DNA of 64,000 nt from Bacteroidales bacterium (GCA_016928305.1 JAFGKY010000105.1:1-64000), one strand, 5' to 3'. Positions 1 to 8,374 are shown, counted from the stretch's first letter. Notes: a model not told the origin generated them from the letters alone. Made by a program: numbers and translations.

Positions 1-307
1 AGGGAGCCGAAAATCAAAACTCCCGGAGTCATCGTAAAAATTAATAAATCATTTCAATCGTCTTTATGTCTTCCAAAAGAAAAATCACAAACACCCTTCT
101 TCGCTTTCGCGTAGCTTTGGCGGAGCAAGGCAGGACCGGGGTAAGTTTTTGATTTTTCATATTTAAAAAAGTAATTAACGTGATTCTTTCAACCTATTAC
201 AAATAAAGTGTTTCCGGATGAACTGCCCGATTATCGGGTGTATAAAGCTACATTTATTTCCCGTAATTTTTTAACTTGCACACCTGTCCCGATTTAATCG
301 TTTTTGT
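1..307. other. non-coding stretch upstream of mutL
   Basis: No convincing gene was seen on either strand. The stretch around 85-140 is GC-richer than its surroundings and may be a remnant of a dispersed intergenic repeat. A TAnnTTTG match at 112-119 lies inside it and is too far from mutL to be trusted. A weaker box-like sequence, TAACTTGC at 272-279, sits 29 bases before the mutL start and is the better-placed candidate for its promoter. Confidence 0.4.
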
Positions 308-2131
308 ATGGATGATATTATCAGACTGTTGCCGGAGTCGGTGGCCAACCAGATAGCAGCCGGTGAAGTTATTCAGCGGCCTGCATCGGTTGTCAAAGAA
401 CTCATGGAGAATGCCGTTGACGCAGGAAGCACAAGCATTACCGTGGTGGTGAAGGACGGAGGTAAAACGCTGGTACAGATCATTGACAACGGATGCGGCA
501 TGTCGGATACCGATGCACGCATGTGCTTCGAACGGCATGCCACTTCAAAAATAAGGGAGGCATCCGATCTGTTTGCCATCCATACGCTGGGTTTCCGGGG
601 TGAGGCCATGGCATCGATCGTTGCCGTTGCCCAGGTTGTTTTGCGTACACGCCGGGCATCGGATGAGATCGGTACAGAGGTCACCCTGGCCGGTTCTGTT
701 GTTGAATCACAGGAGGCTGTTACCTGTCCTGCAGGCTCCAACTTCATGGTCAGGAACCTGTATTTCAATACACCGGCACGCCGGAAATTCCTTAAATCCA
801 ATAATGCCGAACTGAAACATATCATCCACGAATTTCAACGTATAGCCCTGGCCAACACACAGGTTGATTTTTCACTTACCCATAACGAAACCGAAATATA
901 CACCTTGCCTGCTGCCAACCTCAAACAACGAATCGTTCATCTTTTCGGAAAATCAATCAATCAGAGCCTTACGTCCATTGATGTCAGCACCACGCTGATA
1001 CAGATCAGCGGTTTTCTGGGGAAACCCGAGTTTGCAAAGAAAACTTCGGGTGAGCAGTTTTTCTTTATTAACAACCGGTTTATGAAACATCCTTATTTTC
1101 ACAAGGGTGTCCTGACTGCCTATGAAAAAATATTGCCTCCCGATTATTTCCCGTCGTATTTTATTTTCCTTGAAGCCGACCCGGCCTCAATCGATATTAA
1201 TATTCATCCTACTAAAACAGAAATAAAATTCGAAGATGAGCCGGCCATCTTTCAGATTTTGGTGGCAGCCGTGCGCGAAGCACTTGGCCGGTTCAACCTG
1301 GTACCCTCTATTGACTTTAACCCTGAACAATCCATTGAGATTCCTCCGTTGCGCAAAAATGAATCATTCCGTGTCCCGGAGATCTCGTATAATACCGACT
1401 ACAATCCATTTGAACTGGAAAGAAAAGGATTTGAGAATTATGCCTCAAAGGCCGAAAAAGACGCACTGAAACACTGGGAGACCCTTTACCGGGACACCAA
1501 AACCGTAACCGGAGAAAGTGCCCTGCCTGTTCCGGAAGAACAACAACAACTAGACCTTGCAGGCAGTGATACCGGAGGCCGTTTTCTGCAGCTTAAAAAT
1601 AAATACATCCTTACGGCGGTTAAATCAGGTCTGATGGTGATTGACCAGCACCATGCACACGAGAGGATCTTGTACGAAAAATATATTCAAACACTGGCCC
1701 ATAATCAGCCTGTTCCCCAGCAGATACTTTTCCCCGTGACCGTTGAACTGGAGCCATCGGATTACCTGATGACGCTGGAGCTGATGGGCGACCTGCAAAC
1801 ACTGGGATTCGATATCCGTGATTTCGGAAGCAATACCGTGGTGCTGAACGGTTGTCCTGCCGACATATCCAATCCCGATCCCAAGGCTTTGCTGGAGAGC
1901 ATACTCGATGAGTATAAAAACAAAAAGGCCGATATTAAGGTAAAAGCCAGGGAACGGCTCATCCTTTCACTGGCATCGGCATCGGCATTAAACTATGGGA
2001 GGACATTATCAGCAGGTGAAATGCAGGATCTCGTTGACCGGTTGTTTGCCTGCGAGAATCCCAATTATTCCCCGGGCGGCCATCCGGTGATATCCATTAT
2101 AAGTCTGGAAGAGATCGAGAAGAGGTTTTGA
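308..2131 (+). CDS. mutL: DNA mismatch repair protein MutL
   Basis: MutL couples mismatch recognition by MutS to downstream repair. The 607-residue length is normal for the family. The N-terminal GHKL ATPase shows all expected motifs: ENAVDA near residue 36, DNGCG near 61, and ATSKI plus GFRGEA near 78-100. A transducer domain follows to about residue 330, then a linker, then the C-terminal dimerisation domain from about 425. The endonuclease motif DQHA-x2-E-x4-E appears as DQHHAHERILYE (D446 onward), with H for the A. The partner motifs ACR and CPHGRP, which bring zinc-binding cysteines, read SASA and SPGGHP here, so metal-dependent nicking is doubtful. The ATG has no Shine-Dalgarno sequence. 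The gene stands alone, with a repeat tract after it. Confidence 0.97.
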   Translation: MDDIIRLLPESVANQIAAGEVIQRPASVVKELMENAVDAGSTSITVVVKDGGKTLVQIIDNGCGMSDTDARMCFERHATSKIREASDLFAIHTLGFRGEAMASIVAVAQVVLRTRRASDEIGTEVTLAGSVVESQEAVTCPAGSNFMVRNLYFNTPARRKFLKSNNAELKHIIHEFQRIALANTQVDFSLTHNETEIYTLPAANLKQRIVHLFGKSINQSLTSIDVSTTLIQISGFLGKPEFAKKTSGEQFFFINNRFMKHPYFHKGVLTAYEKILPPDYFPSYFIFLEADPASIDINIHPTKTEIKFEDEPAIFQILVAAVREALGRFNLVPSIDFNPEQSIEIPPLRKNESFRVPEISYNTDYNPFELERKGFENYASKAEKDALKHWETLYRDTKTVTGESALPVPEEQQQLDLAGSDTGGRFLQLKNKYILTAVKSGLMVIDQHHAHERILYEKYIQTLAHNQPVPQQILFPVTVELEPSDYLMTLELMGDLQTLGFDIRDFGSNTVVLNGCPADISNPDPKALLESILDEYKNKKADIKVKARERLILSLASASALNYGRTLSAGEMQDLVDRLFACENPNYSPGGHPVISIISLEEIEKRF

Positions 2132-2247
2132 AGAAGGAAGATTTAATATCGAAAATCGAAGATCTAAGAAGGAAGATTTAATATGGAAGATAGAAGAGGG
2201 AAGACTTTCTACTAACTTCTAACTTCTAACTTCTAACTTCTGACTTC
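2131..2247. repeat. 19-bp direct repeat and 7-bp tandem repeat
   Basis: A 19-bp direct repeat (aagaaggaagatttaatat) lies at 2131-2149 and again at 2166-2184. It is followed by a tandem array of the heptamer TAACTTC at 2213-2240 (four perfect copies) plus one variant copy, TGACTTC, at 2241-2247. The array sits between mutL and the next promoter. No coding potential was seen. Confidence 0.8.
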
Positions 2248-2264
2248 TGGCTACTAAAAAAAAC

Positions 2265-2272
2265 TATCTTTG
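2265..2272 (+). promoter_or_regulatory. Bacteroidota -7 box for the first rhomboid gene
   Basis: TATCTTTG matches the Bacteroidota -7 consensus TAnnTTTG exactly and lies 25 bases before the rhomboid ATG at 2298. No clear TTTG -33 element was found at the usual distance, because the heptamer tract occupies that position. Confidence 0.55.
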
Positions 2273-2297
2273 CCTTTCAAGTTTTAACTATCGTATC

Positions 2298-3134
2298 ATG
2301 AGTCCGAACGGAATGCGATCTCCTTTATCAATGCCTCCGGTGACAAAAGGCATTCTTATTATTACCATAATTATCTTTGCATTGGACTGGGGGATTACTC
2401 ATTTTCTCCATACCGATAGAATGATACGTGTAATGGCTCTTTTCAGGGTGCAGTCACCCTTGTTTTTCCCTACCCAGCTGATCACACATATCTTCATGCA
2501 CGGTAATCTCACACACCTGTTTTTTAATATGTTCGGATTGTTCATGTTTGGCCGTATTCTCGAAACCATATGGGGCGGAAAAAGAATGTTATTCTTTTAC
2601 CTGATCACAGGTGTTGGCGCAGCCATTATACAGTCGGCTATTACTTACGTGCAGATGCAAAAGATGATTCATCTGGCGGAAACATTTACTTCCGGTCCCA
2701 GCTATGCGTTATTCAGTGACTATGTGAATCATTACCTGCTTAAAAGAAGCGACCGGTACAACGAGATCATGGCTTTTGCACAGTCGTGGTTCTATGCTCC
2801 CGATAACCTGAGCGTGGTTCCTCAGGCAATAGAGTACACACGGCTGATCATGTATGAGAACCTTAACATCCCTATGATAGGCGCTTCAGGTGCTATTTTT
2901 GGTTTGCTGGCTGCCTTTGCCATGGTGTTCCCTGATGTGGAGCTGATGCTGATCTTTCTGCCCATACCCATAAAAGCAAAGTATTTTGTGCCGGTGTATG
3001 CGGTAATTGAACTGGTCTTTGGCGTGGCCGGATTCGAATGGGATAACGTGGCCCATTTTGCTCACCTCGGTGGCGCATTGGTTGGCATTATCGTGGTTAA
3101 GTACTGGCAAAAGAAGCAATTCAATAAATATTAG
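2298..3134 (+). CDS. rhomboid family intramembrane serine protease
   Basis: Rhomboids cleave transmembrane segments of substrate proteins inside the membrane. The 278-residue protein has several hydrophobic segments. The catalytic serine lies in GASG (Ser197), and the catalytic histidine is most likely His256 in the last segment (HFAHLGG). Both catalytic residues are present, so activity is expected. An HGNLTHLFFNM stretch near residue 68 matches the conserved membrane-2 histidine and asparagine region. A long loop, about residues 118-185, separates this from the catalytic segments. The substrate is unknown. A second rhomboid gene follows after only 27 bases, so the two probably act or evolved together. 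Confidence 0.93.
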   Translation: MSPNGMRSPLSMPPVTKGILIITIIIFALDWGITHFLHTDRMIRVMALFRVQSPLFFPTQLITHIFMHGNLTHLFFNMFGLFMFGRILETIWGGKRMLFFYLITGVGAAIIQSAITYVQMQKMIHLAETFTSGPSYALFSDYVNHYLLKRSDRYNEIMAFAQSWFYAPDNLSVVPQAIEYTRLIMYENLNIPMIGASGAIFGLLAAFAMVFPDVELMLIFLPIPIKAKYFVPVYAVIELVFGVAGFEWDNVAHFAHLGGALVGIIVVKYWQKKQFNKY

Positions 3135-3135
3135 T

Positions 3136-3143
3136 TAACTTTG
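3136..3143 (+). promoter_or_regulatory. -7 box and ribosome-binding site for the second rhomboid
   Basis: TAACTTTG matches TAnnTTTG and begins just after the stop of the first rhomboid gene. The purine-rich AGGAAAGGG at 3152-3160 directly precedes the ATG at 3162. Together they support 3162, rather than the upstream TTG at 3141, as the true start. The TTG lies inside the -7 box. Confidence 0.5.
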
Positions 3144-3161
3144 CATTTCTTAGGAAAGGGT

Positions 3162-4076
3162 ATGACGATATTCGATGAAATAAAGGCTTCTTTCAGGCAC
3201 GGCACCATGCTTACGCGGCTGATATACATTAATATCGGCATCTTTCTTGCTATCAGCGTGCTGTATGTCATCTTCCGGCTGTTCACCCCGGGCGCCACCC
3301 TGGCTGATCTGAAAGGTGTTTTTCATCAGAATGTCATGCAGTACCTGATGCTTCCGGCCAATCCCGTTAAGCTCATCACACGGCCATGGACACTGATAAC
3401 TTACATGTTTGCTCACCAGAATGTATTGCATATCCTTTTCAACCTCCTTTGGCTTTTCTGGTTCGGCAAAATTTTCCTGCAATACCTTACCGAAAAACAG
3501 TTGCTCAGCACGTATCTGCTGGGAGGTCTTGCCGGCGCTGTCTTCTATCTCCTCCTGCTGAACCTGATGCCCTGGTTAAGCGATTATCTGCAACCTTCTA
3601 TGCTGGGGGCTTCTGCAGCCGTTATGGCCATCGTTATTGCCATCTCTTTTTATGTGCCCGATTTTACCATTTACCTGTTGTTTCTTGGACCTGTGAAATT
3701 GAAATACATAGCCATATTCTGTATTGCCCTTGATATTCTGATGATCGCCTCCTATAATGCCGGGGGTCATATCGCTCATCTGGGCGGTGCGCTGTACGGT
3801 TATATCTTTATCCGGCAATACCGCAAGGGCAGAGATATCGGTAAATGGCTCAGCAATTTTCTGGACGACCTGGTAACTATTTTCCGGCCCCGGCGAAGCC
3901 TGAACATTTCTTTTAAAAGGAAATCAAGACCCCTGACCGACACCGAATACATACAGCGGAAGGCTTCCGACCAGAAAGAGATCGACCGGATCCTGGATAA
4001 GATAGCACAATCGGGATACGACAACCTCACACGAAAGGAAAAGGAAACGCTCTTCCGGATGAGTAAACGCAAGTAA
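3162..4076 (+). CDS. rhomboid family protein with C-terminal DUF6576-like tail
   Basis: A second rhomboid-fold membrane protein of 304 residues. The serine motif reads GASA rather than GxSG (Ser151), and the histidine motif HIAHLGG is intact (His203 and His206). The serine-histidine pair is therefore present but the glycine after the serine is not. After the last membrane segment there is a basic cytoplasmic tail ending in a helical segment with IDRILDKIAQSGYDNLT. This resembles the DUF6576 tail found on many Bacteroidota rhomboids. The gene lies 27 bases after the first rhomboid and 25 bases before an EEP phosphoesterase gene, in what looks like one operon with its own internal promoter. An in-frame TTG at 3141 could give a longer form but is less likely. 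Confidence 0.9.
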   Translation: MTIFDEIKASFRHGTMLTRLIYINIGIFLAISVLYVIFRLFTPGATLADLKGVFHQNVMQYLMLPANPVKLITRPWTLITYMFAHQNVLHILFNLLWLFWFGKIFLQYLTEKQLLSTYLLGGLAGAVFYLLLLNLMPWLSDYLQPSMLGASAAVMAIVIAISFYVPDFTIYLLFLGPVKLKYIAIFCIALDILMIASYNAGGHIAHLGGALYGYIFIRQYRKGRDIGKWLSNFLDDLVTIFRPRRSLNISFKRKSRPLTDTEYIQRKASDQKEIDRILDKIAQSGYDNLTRKEKETLFRMSKRK

Positions 4077-4101
4077 CTACCCGAAAAACACCAACCCTGC
4101 C

Positions 4102-5229
4102 TTGAGAAATCTGTTCCGGAAAATACTCCTCTTCGTCAACCTTGCACTGGTTGTTCTGTTATTGCTTTCATACATGGCTGTTTACGTCAGTCCGGCAACC
4201 GTATGGATTATTGCCTTTATCGGACTCGCTTATCCGTATATTCTCATCGTTAACCTGTTCTTCGTGATCCTCTGGATATTGTTGCGAAAGTGGTATTTTC
4301 TTATATCCCTTTTGATGATACTGGCCGGATGGAATGCGCTGAAAAAATCGGTCCAGGTGAAGCTAAAAAAGGAATCCGTTGAAACCGGCGGAGATTCCTT
4401 CAGACTTTTGTCCTATAACGTCAGGTTGTTTAATTATTATTTATGGGAAAAAGACACTGCGGTGAAGCAGAAAATTATGGAATACATATATGACGAAGCA
4501 CCTTCGGTTGTCTGTTTTCAGGAATTCCTTACCCTTTCGGGGGGAGGCATTACCCTCGCTCAGATTAAAAGCGAGCTGAAAGAATGGCCGTATTCTCATG
4601 TATATTATATGGACCGCATACAGGGAAAGACAAATTTTGGCCTGGCTACCTTCAGCAAATTTCCGATAATTCATAAAGGATTCATTGAATACAGCAATTC
4701 GCTCAACGGAGTTATCTATTCCGATGTAATAATGTTGCATGATACGATACGAATTTATAATTGTCATCTGCAATCCGTGAGGCTGAAACAGGACTATAAC
4801 AAGGTGCTTGACAGTCTGATCTTTAATTATGACCAGCGCTATCTCAGTGAAGTAAAATCCATTTCTGTAAAGCTAAGGGATGCATACATCCGGAGGGCAA
4901 GTCAGGCTGACCAGCTGGCGCGCCATATAAAGGCCTCACCGCATCCCGTCATTGTTTGCGGCGATTTCAATGATACACCGCATTCCTATTGTTACCATAA
5001 GCTCAGCCGAAACCTGAAGGATGCCTTTGTGACATCGGGTTCAGGCACTGGCAGTACCTACAGACCCGATTTTGCTCCCATACGCATCGACTTTATTCTT
5101 TACAGCCCGATATTGCATTCCTCCAACTATACCAGTACCAAAACAGGCTGGTCCGATCATTATCCCGTACAGTGCGATTTTAAGTATATCCAAAAGGCAG
5201 ATTCAGCAGGTCTACATTCCCGCCGGTAA
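4102..5229 (+). CDS. membrane-anchored endonuclease/exonuclease/phosphatase family protein
   Basis: The protein has about 375 residues. Three hydrophobic segments fill residues 6-85. The rest is a DNase I-like EEP domain with its motif order intact: SYNVR near residue 100, CFQEF near 139, NCHLQS near 219, CGDFND near 288, and SDHYP near the C-terminus. Such domains hydrolyse phosphodiester or phosphomonoester bonds; the substrate cannot be told from sequence. The start is a TTG at 4102. It was chosen because it includes the full hydrophobic N-terminus and because the first in-frame ATG (4174) would cut into it. The gene probably belongs with the rhomboid genes. Its last 50 bases overlap the end of the convergent dehydratase gene. 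Confidence 0.88.
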   Translation: MRNLFRKILLFVNLALVVLLLLSYMAVYVSPATVWIIAFIGLAYPYILIVNLFFVILWILLRKWYFLISLLMILAGWNALKKSVQVKLKKESVETGGDSFRLLSYNVRLFNYYLWEKDTAVKQKIMEYIYDEAPSVVCFQEFLTLSGGGITLAQIKSELKEWPYSHVYYMDRIQGKTNFGLATFSKFPIIHKGFIEYSNSLNGVIYSDVIMLHDTIRIYNCHLQSVRLKQDYNKVLDSLIFNYDQRYLSEVKSISVKLRDAYIRRASQADQLARHIKASPHPVIVCGDFNDTPHSYCYHKLSRNLKDAFVTSGSGTGSTYRPDFAPIRIDFILYSPILHSSNYTSTKTGWSDHYPVQCDFKYIQKADSAGLHSRR

Positions 5230-6133
5230 GGATGATACCGGTTTTCTTTTCCCTGCATAAGCCGGGGTTTTCCAGGATCACGGCAAGCGCGACGGCAGAA
5301 GAAGGCTCGGCGATTATTTTCATGCGTTCCCATATCAGGCGCATAGCACGTACTATGTTCTCTTCCGATACCGTAAAAATATCGTCAACCTTATGGCGGA
5401 TGATGTCAAATGTAAGCGGGCCGAGTGCTGTCTGCAATCCGTCGGCAATGGTGTTGGGTGGCAGGGGCGGCAAGAGCTGTCCGGTATGAAATGAACGGCA
5501 TGCGTCATCGGCATTGAGCGGCTCACAACCGTATACCTTGATCTCGGGATTGATGGCTTTTGCAGCAATGGCAGAGCCCGAGAGTATACCACCCCCTCCA
5601 ACCGGAACAAGCATTATTTCCAGGTCGGGTTCGGCTTCGAGGAATTCCTTTGCAGCCGTACCCTGTCCGCATATTACCGGTAAATAATTATACGGATGGA
5701 TAAAGGTTGCACCGGTTTTTTTAAGTATCTCCGACAGTGTTTTCTCGCGGCTTTCCAACGCAGGTTCACAAAAGGTAATTGTTGCCCCGTATCCTCTTAC
5801 CGCTTCGATTTTTACCGGAGGCGCTGTATGAGGCATGGCTACGAAGCATTCAATACCTCTTTTTTTCGCTGCCAGCGCAAGTGCTGCTGCATGATTGCCC
5901 GATGAATGTGTGGCCACACCATGACTGCACTCCTCTTCAGTAAGGGAAAGTACAGCGTTGGTGGCCCCCCGGTATTTAAATGCTCCTGCTTTCTGGAAAT
6001 TCTCACATTTAAAGTATAACCCGGTTTCCAGCATTGCATTAATGCTTTCGGATGTAAGCACCGGTGTGCGGTGAATAAATTTGTGGATGCGGATATGAGT
6101 TGCCTGAATATCGTTGAATGTAGGAATTATCAT
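5180..6133 (-). CDS. threonine dehydratase / serine racemase-like PLP enzyme
   Basis: A fold-type II pyridoxal-phosphate enzyme of 317 residues. The Schiff-base lysine is Lys53 in AGAFKYRGA, the SSGNH substrate loop is at residues 77-81, and the phosphate-cradling glycine loop is GGGG at 179-182. There is no C-terminal ACT regulatory domain, so it resembles catabolic threonine ammonia-lyase (TdcB) or serine racemase more than biosynthetic IlvA. The expected reaction is deamination of threonine or serine to the 2-oxo acid. It follows the small exported protein gene at 6151-6987 by 17 bases on the same strand and overlaps the convergent EEP gene by 50 bases. The exact substrate is uncertain. 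Confidence 0.9.
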   Translation of the reverse strand: MIIPTFNDIQATHIRIHKFIHRTPVLTSESINAMLETGLYFKCENFQKAGAFKYRGATNAVLSLTEEECSHGVATHSSGNHAAALALAAKKRGIECFVAMPHTAPPVKIEAVRGYGATITFCEPALESREKTLSEILKKTGATFIHPYNYLPVICGQGTAAKEFLEAEPDLEIMLVPVGGGGILSGSAIAAKAINPEIKVYGCEPLNADDACRSFHTGQLLPPLPPNTIADGLQTALGPLTFDIIRHKVDDIFTVSEENIVRAMRLIWERMKIIAEPSSAVALAVILENPGLCREKKTGIILTGGNVDLLNLPFGYT

Positions 6134-6150
6134 AGTATTGTATGAATTGA

Positions 6151-6987
6151 TTAACTGGTATGCACGGTATGGTGGTCAGGCATTTCGCCGGTTCTATCAC
6201 TGCCCTTGCCTTCTTTCAGACGGCGGTAATCTGCATATTTCCGGGCAATCATCTCCATCAGATCATACGCATGTGTGTTCAGGATATAAGCATCGCTGAA
6301 GTTGCAATATGCCATAAACCGGATGATTTCATTGTCATCGGTTAGACCGGTAATCTTCCTGATGATCTCCGGATTGTATTTTTCATATACCTGGTTTTTA
6401 TGATTTTCCCTGTTTAGTACCTCTTTTAGCATCATCCTGTGTTTTTCTTCCCGGCTCAGTATAGGTACGGATGCCAGTCTCGCCCCTTCAAGGTACTGTT
6501 TGTCCTGCCATATCCTGTCGCCTTCACGTGCAGCCGATAACGATTGTTGCTGCAGGTTCCTGCGAAGAACTTCAGTTTTCTCTTTTGACAGGTCAAGATT
6601 AATGAACTGCTGTTTGAAATGCTCGTAGGTGCTGAAAGCATATACATTGGCTTCTGTGATCCTGTAAACCAGGGGTTCCATCCTGAATTGCAGGATGTCT
6701 TTGGCATTCAGCAGGGAATCGTTAACCAGCAAAACACGGTAATAATAGCCGGAAGCTGAAAATACAAGGGTGTCTCCGAAGTCGGCAGAGATCCTGAAAA
6801 ACCCTGAAGTATCGGAATAAGCAGAACTACGGGAACTGACATTTTGAACAAGGGCCAGCTGAACCGGCCATCGGGTATCTCCTTCCATTATCCTTCCGGT
6901 CAGACCGGATTCCTGCCCTGTCATAAGGCTTACCTGCAGAAAAATAACGGCAATAGTGAATATTATTTTATGTACAGATTGAATCAT
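6151..6987 (-). CDS. exported protein with carboxypeptidase-like regulatory domain
   Basis: A 278-residue protein with an N-terminal signal peptide (hydrophobic to about residue 22, ending LMTGQ). Next comes a beta-sandwich of the carboxypeptidase regulatory-like type, about residues 27-105, with the usual SDTSGFFRI turn. The C-terminal half is helical and charged, with no recognised catalytic motif. This layout is common in Bacteroidota periplasmic or outer-membrane proteins of unknown role. It is the first gene of a two-gene unit with the downstream PLP enzyme. Confidence 0.75.
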   Translation of the reverse strand: MIQSVHKIIFTIAVIFLQVSLMTGQESGLTGRIMEGDTRWPVQLALVQNVSSRSSAYSDTSGFFRISADFGDTLVFSASGYYYRVLLVNDSLLNAKDILQFRMEPLVYRITEANVYAFSTYEHFKQQFINLDLSKEKTEVLRRNLQQQSLSAAREGDRIWQDKQYLEGARLASVPILSREEKHRMMLKEVLNRENHKNQVYEKYNPEIIRKITGLTDDNEIIRFMAYCNFSDAYILNTHAYDLMEMIARKYADYRRLKEGKGSDRTGEMPDHHTVHTS

Positions 6988-7006
6988 ACCCGGTATGATA
7001 TCTTGT

Positions 7007-7014
7007 CAAAATTA
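7007..7014 (-). promoter_or_regulatory. -7 box upstream of the exported protein gene
   Basis: On the minus strand this reads TAATTTTG, an exact TAnnTTTG match, 20 bases before the ATG at 6987. No clear -33 TTTG was found. It would give a leader of roughly 15 bases. Confidence 0.5.
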
Positions 7015-7112
7015 TGAAATGATTGACCATTAAAAAAAAGGTTGTGTTAATAATTGTTAATCAATTTCGTTTAGTTAAGCATCTTAATATTAGCTTCATA
7101 TTCTGACCTACT

Positions 7113-7178
7113 CTTCGACTCCGCTCAGAGTGACGGTGACTCTGCTCAGAGTGACGGTCAGGCTGAGCGGAGTCGAAG
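7113..7178. repeat. REP-like inverted repeat
   Basis: Perfect 16-bp inverted arms (cttcgactccgctcag at 7113-7128 and its complement at 7163-7178) enclose a 34-base centre. The element also contains a direct repeat of GCTCAGAGTGACGGT at 7123-7137 and 7144-7158. It lies between divergent genes. Similar 'cttcgactccgctcag' elements are, to my knowledge, dispersed in many Bacteroidota genomes. Confidence 0.8.
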
Positions 7179-7276
7179 CCTGCTTTCCCTGACCAAACGA
7201 CATTGAATGATAAATTCAAATCATTCCATAGGAGCTTTATGCTACCTGGTTCATTGAGATATATTCGGGTATACCG

Positions 7277-7307
7277 TTTGTGTTAAACGCAACATTTTGT
7301 AATTTTG
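7277..7307 (+). promoter_or_regulatory. complete Bacteroidota promoter for the QueD-like gene
   Basis: TTTG at 7277-7280 and TAATTTTG at 7300-7307 are separated by 19 bases, fitting the Bacteroidota -33/-7 consensus. Transcription would start near 7311-7314. This places an alternative upstream start codon at 7280 outside the transcript and supports the ATG at 7337. Confidence 0.75.
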
Positions 7308-7336
7308 AATGTTGTATAATTGACAATAAGGTAATT

Positions 7337-7747
7337 ATGAAAGCAACAGCGTGCCGGAAAACACATTTTAATGCCGCTCACCGGCTTATGAATCCTGCAT
7401 GGGATGATAACCGCAACAAAGAAATATTCGGGGTATGCAGCAATCCGAACTACCACGGACATAATTATGATCTGATCATAAAGGTAACCGGAGATATTGA
7501 TCCCGCCACCGGTTATGTAATGGATATGAAGTTATTGAAAGAACTGACCGATAAGCATGTCATTCAGAAATTCGATCATAAGAACCTCAACCTGGATGTC
7601 GACGAATTCCGGCAGCTCAATCCCACAGCTGAGAATATTGCCATGATCATCTGGAACATTCTCCGGAAAGAGATTGACCATAAATTCAGCCTTTCAGTGG
7701 TGCTTTACGAAACAGAACGTAATTTTGTTGAATATACAGGCAAATAA
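7337..7747 (+). CDS. queD: 6-pyruvoyl-tetrahydropterin synthase / QueD family protein
   Basis: A 136-residue T-fold enzyme. The zinc ligands are His15 (NAAHRL), His40 and His42 (NYHGHNY). The catalytic cysteine is Cys34 (GVCSNPNYHG), the Asp80-His81 pair is in KFDHKNLN, and the pterin-anchoring glutamate is Glu125 (YETERN). All key positions are filled. In bacteria most such proteins are 6-carboxy-tetrahydropterin synthase in the preQ0/queuosine pathway, but no other queuosine gene is in the window, so a tetrahydropterin role cannot be excluded. The start at 7337 rests on the promoter just upstream and on homology beginning there. yidD follows after 24 bases. Confidence 0.9.
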   Translation: MKATACRKTHFNAAHRLMNPAWDDNRNKEIFGVCSNPNYHGHNYDLIIKVTGDIDPATGYVMDMKLLKELTDKHVIQKFDHKNLNLDVDEFRQLNPTAENIAMIIWNILRKEIDHKFSLSVVLYETERNFVEYTGK

Positions 7748-7771
7748 GCTTCCACTCAGATCAGTCTGACC

Positions 7772-8023
7772 GTGAAAATACTGCAATCCATACATGCCTT
7801 CATCATAAAACTGCTGATATTACCGGTAAGATTATACCAGTATACCATTTCCCCGCTCTTCCCGTCAAGCTGCCGTCATTATCCAAGCTGCTCGGAATAT
7901 ACCATCAATGCCCTGAAAGTGCACGGCATACTGAAGGGCAGCATTCTGTCAATATGGCGCATATTGCGCTGTAATCCATGGGGTACCAGTGGATATGATC
8001 CGGTACCTCCGAAAAAAAAATAA
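7772..8023 (+). CDS. yidD: membrane protein insertion efficiency factor YidD
   Basis: An 83-residue protein with the family signature: a basic amphipathic N-terminus, then [20 protein letters not shown] with three conserved cysteines, then [16 protein letters not shown] and GYDPVP near the end. It helps YidC-dependent insertion of inner-membrane proteins. The start is a GTG at 7772. Usual neighbours (rnpA, rpmH, yidC) are absent, which is common in this phylum. It is probably co-transcribed with the QueD-like gene. Confidence 0.95.
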   Translation: MKILQSIHAFIIKLLILPVRLYQYTISPLFPSSCRHYPSCSEYTINALKVHGILKGSILSIWRILRCNPWGTSGYDPVPPKKK

Positions 8024-8030
8024 TATTACG

Positions 8031-8237
8031 CTATTCTGCCTTTCCCGACTTACAGCCCTGATGTGCAAGCACACACAATATCGCCAGCAACAGGAAGCTG
8101 TTTGCAGTAATGAAATAATTTGCCTCGTGCTGGATACTGAAGAGATTTGTTTTGGCAATAAGGGCAATGAATCCCAGAATCATAATGACTATGGCAATAA
8201 TTCCGCTTGCCCAGGCAGCTAGTTTAAATAATTTCAT
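8031..8237 (-). CDS. small two-segment membrane protein
   Basis: A 68-residue protein starting MKLFKLAAWASG. Hydrophobic stretches lie at about residues 6-27 and 42-58, with a short polar link (NLFSIQHEAN) and a charged C-terminus. No family is recognised. The start at 8237 was chosen over an upstream one at 8339 because the longer form adds a second, unrelated hydrophobic leader. It is convergent with yidD (7 bases apart). Confidence 0.6.
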   Translation of the reverse strand: MKLFKLAAWASGIIAIVIMILGFIALIAKTNLFSIQHEANYFITANSFLLLAILCVLAHQGCKSGKAE

Positions 8238-8374
8238 AGTGTATAGTTTTTGGTTAATTAAACCGGTCAACACTCGAAAGGTAATAAATAATAATATGCA
8301 AGTCAATAACCGGAATTGGTAACATCCGTAAAATTTCATAATTTTCCGCCTTAATTTACTTTACCTACTACACC

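Noticed and set aside
112-119. TAGCTTTG promoter-like box
   Set aside because: It is almost 190 bases before mutL and lies in what looks like a repeat remnant.
254-538. Minus-strand open frame over the start of mutL
   Set aside because: It lies antisense to strongly conserved mutL motifs and has no features of its own.
3141-3161. TTG at 3141 as start of the second rhomboid
   Set aside because: It overlaps the -7 box; the ATG at 3162 has a purine-rich site directly before it.
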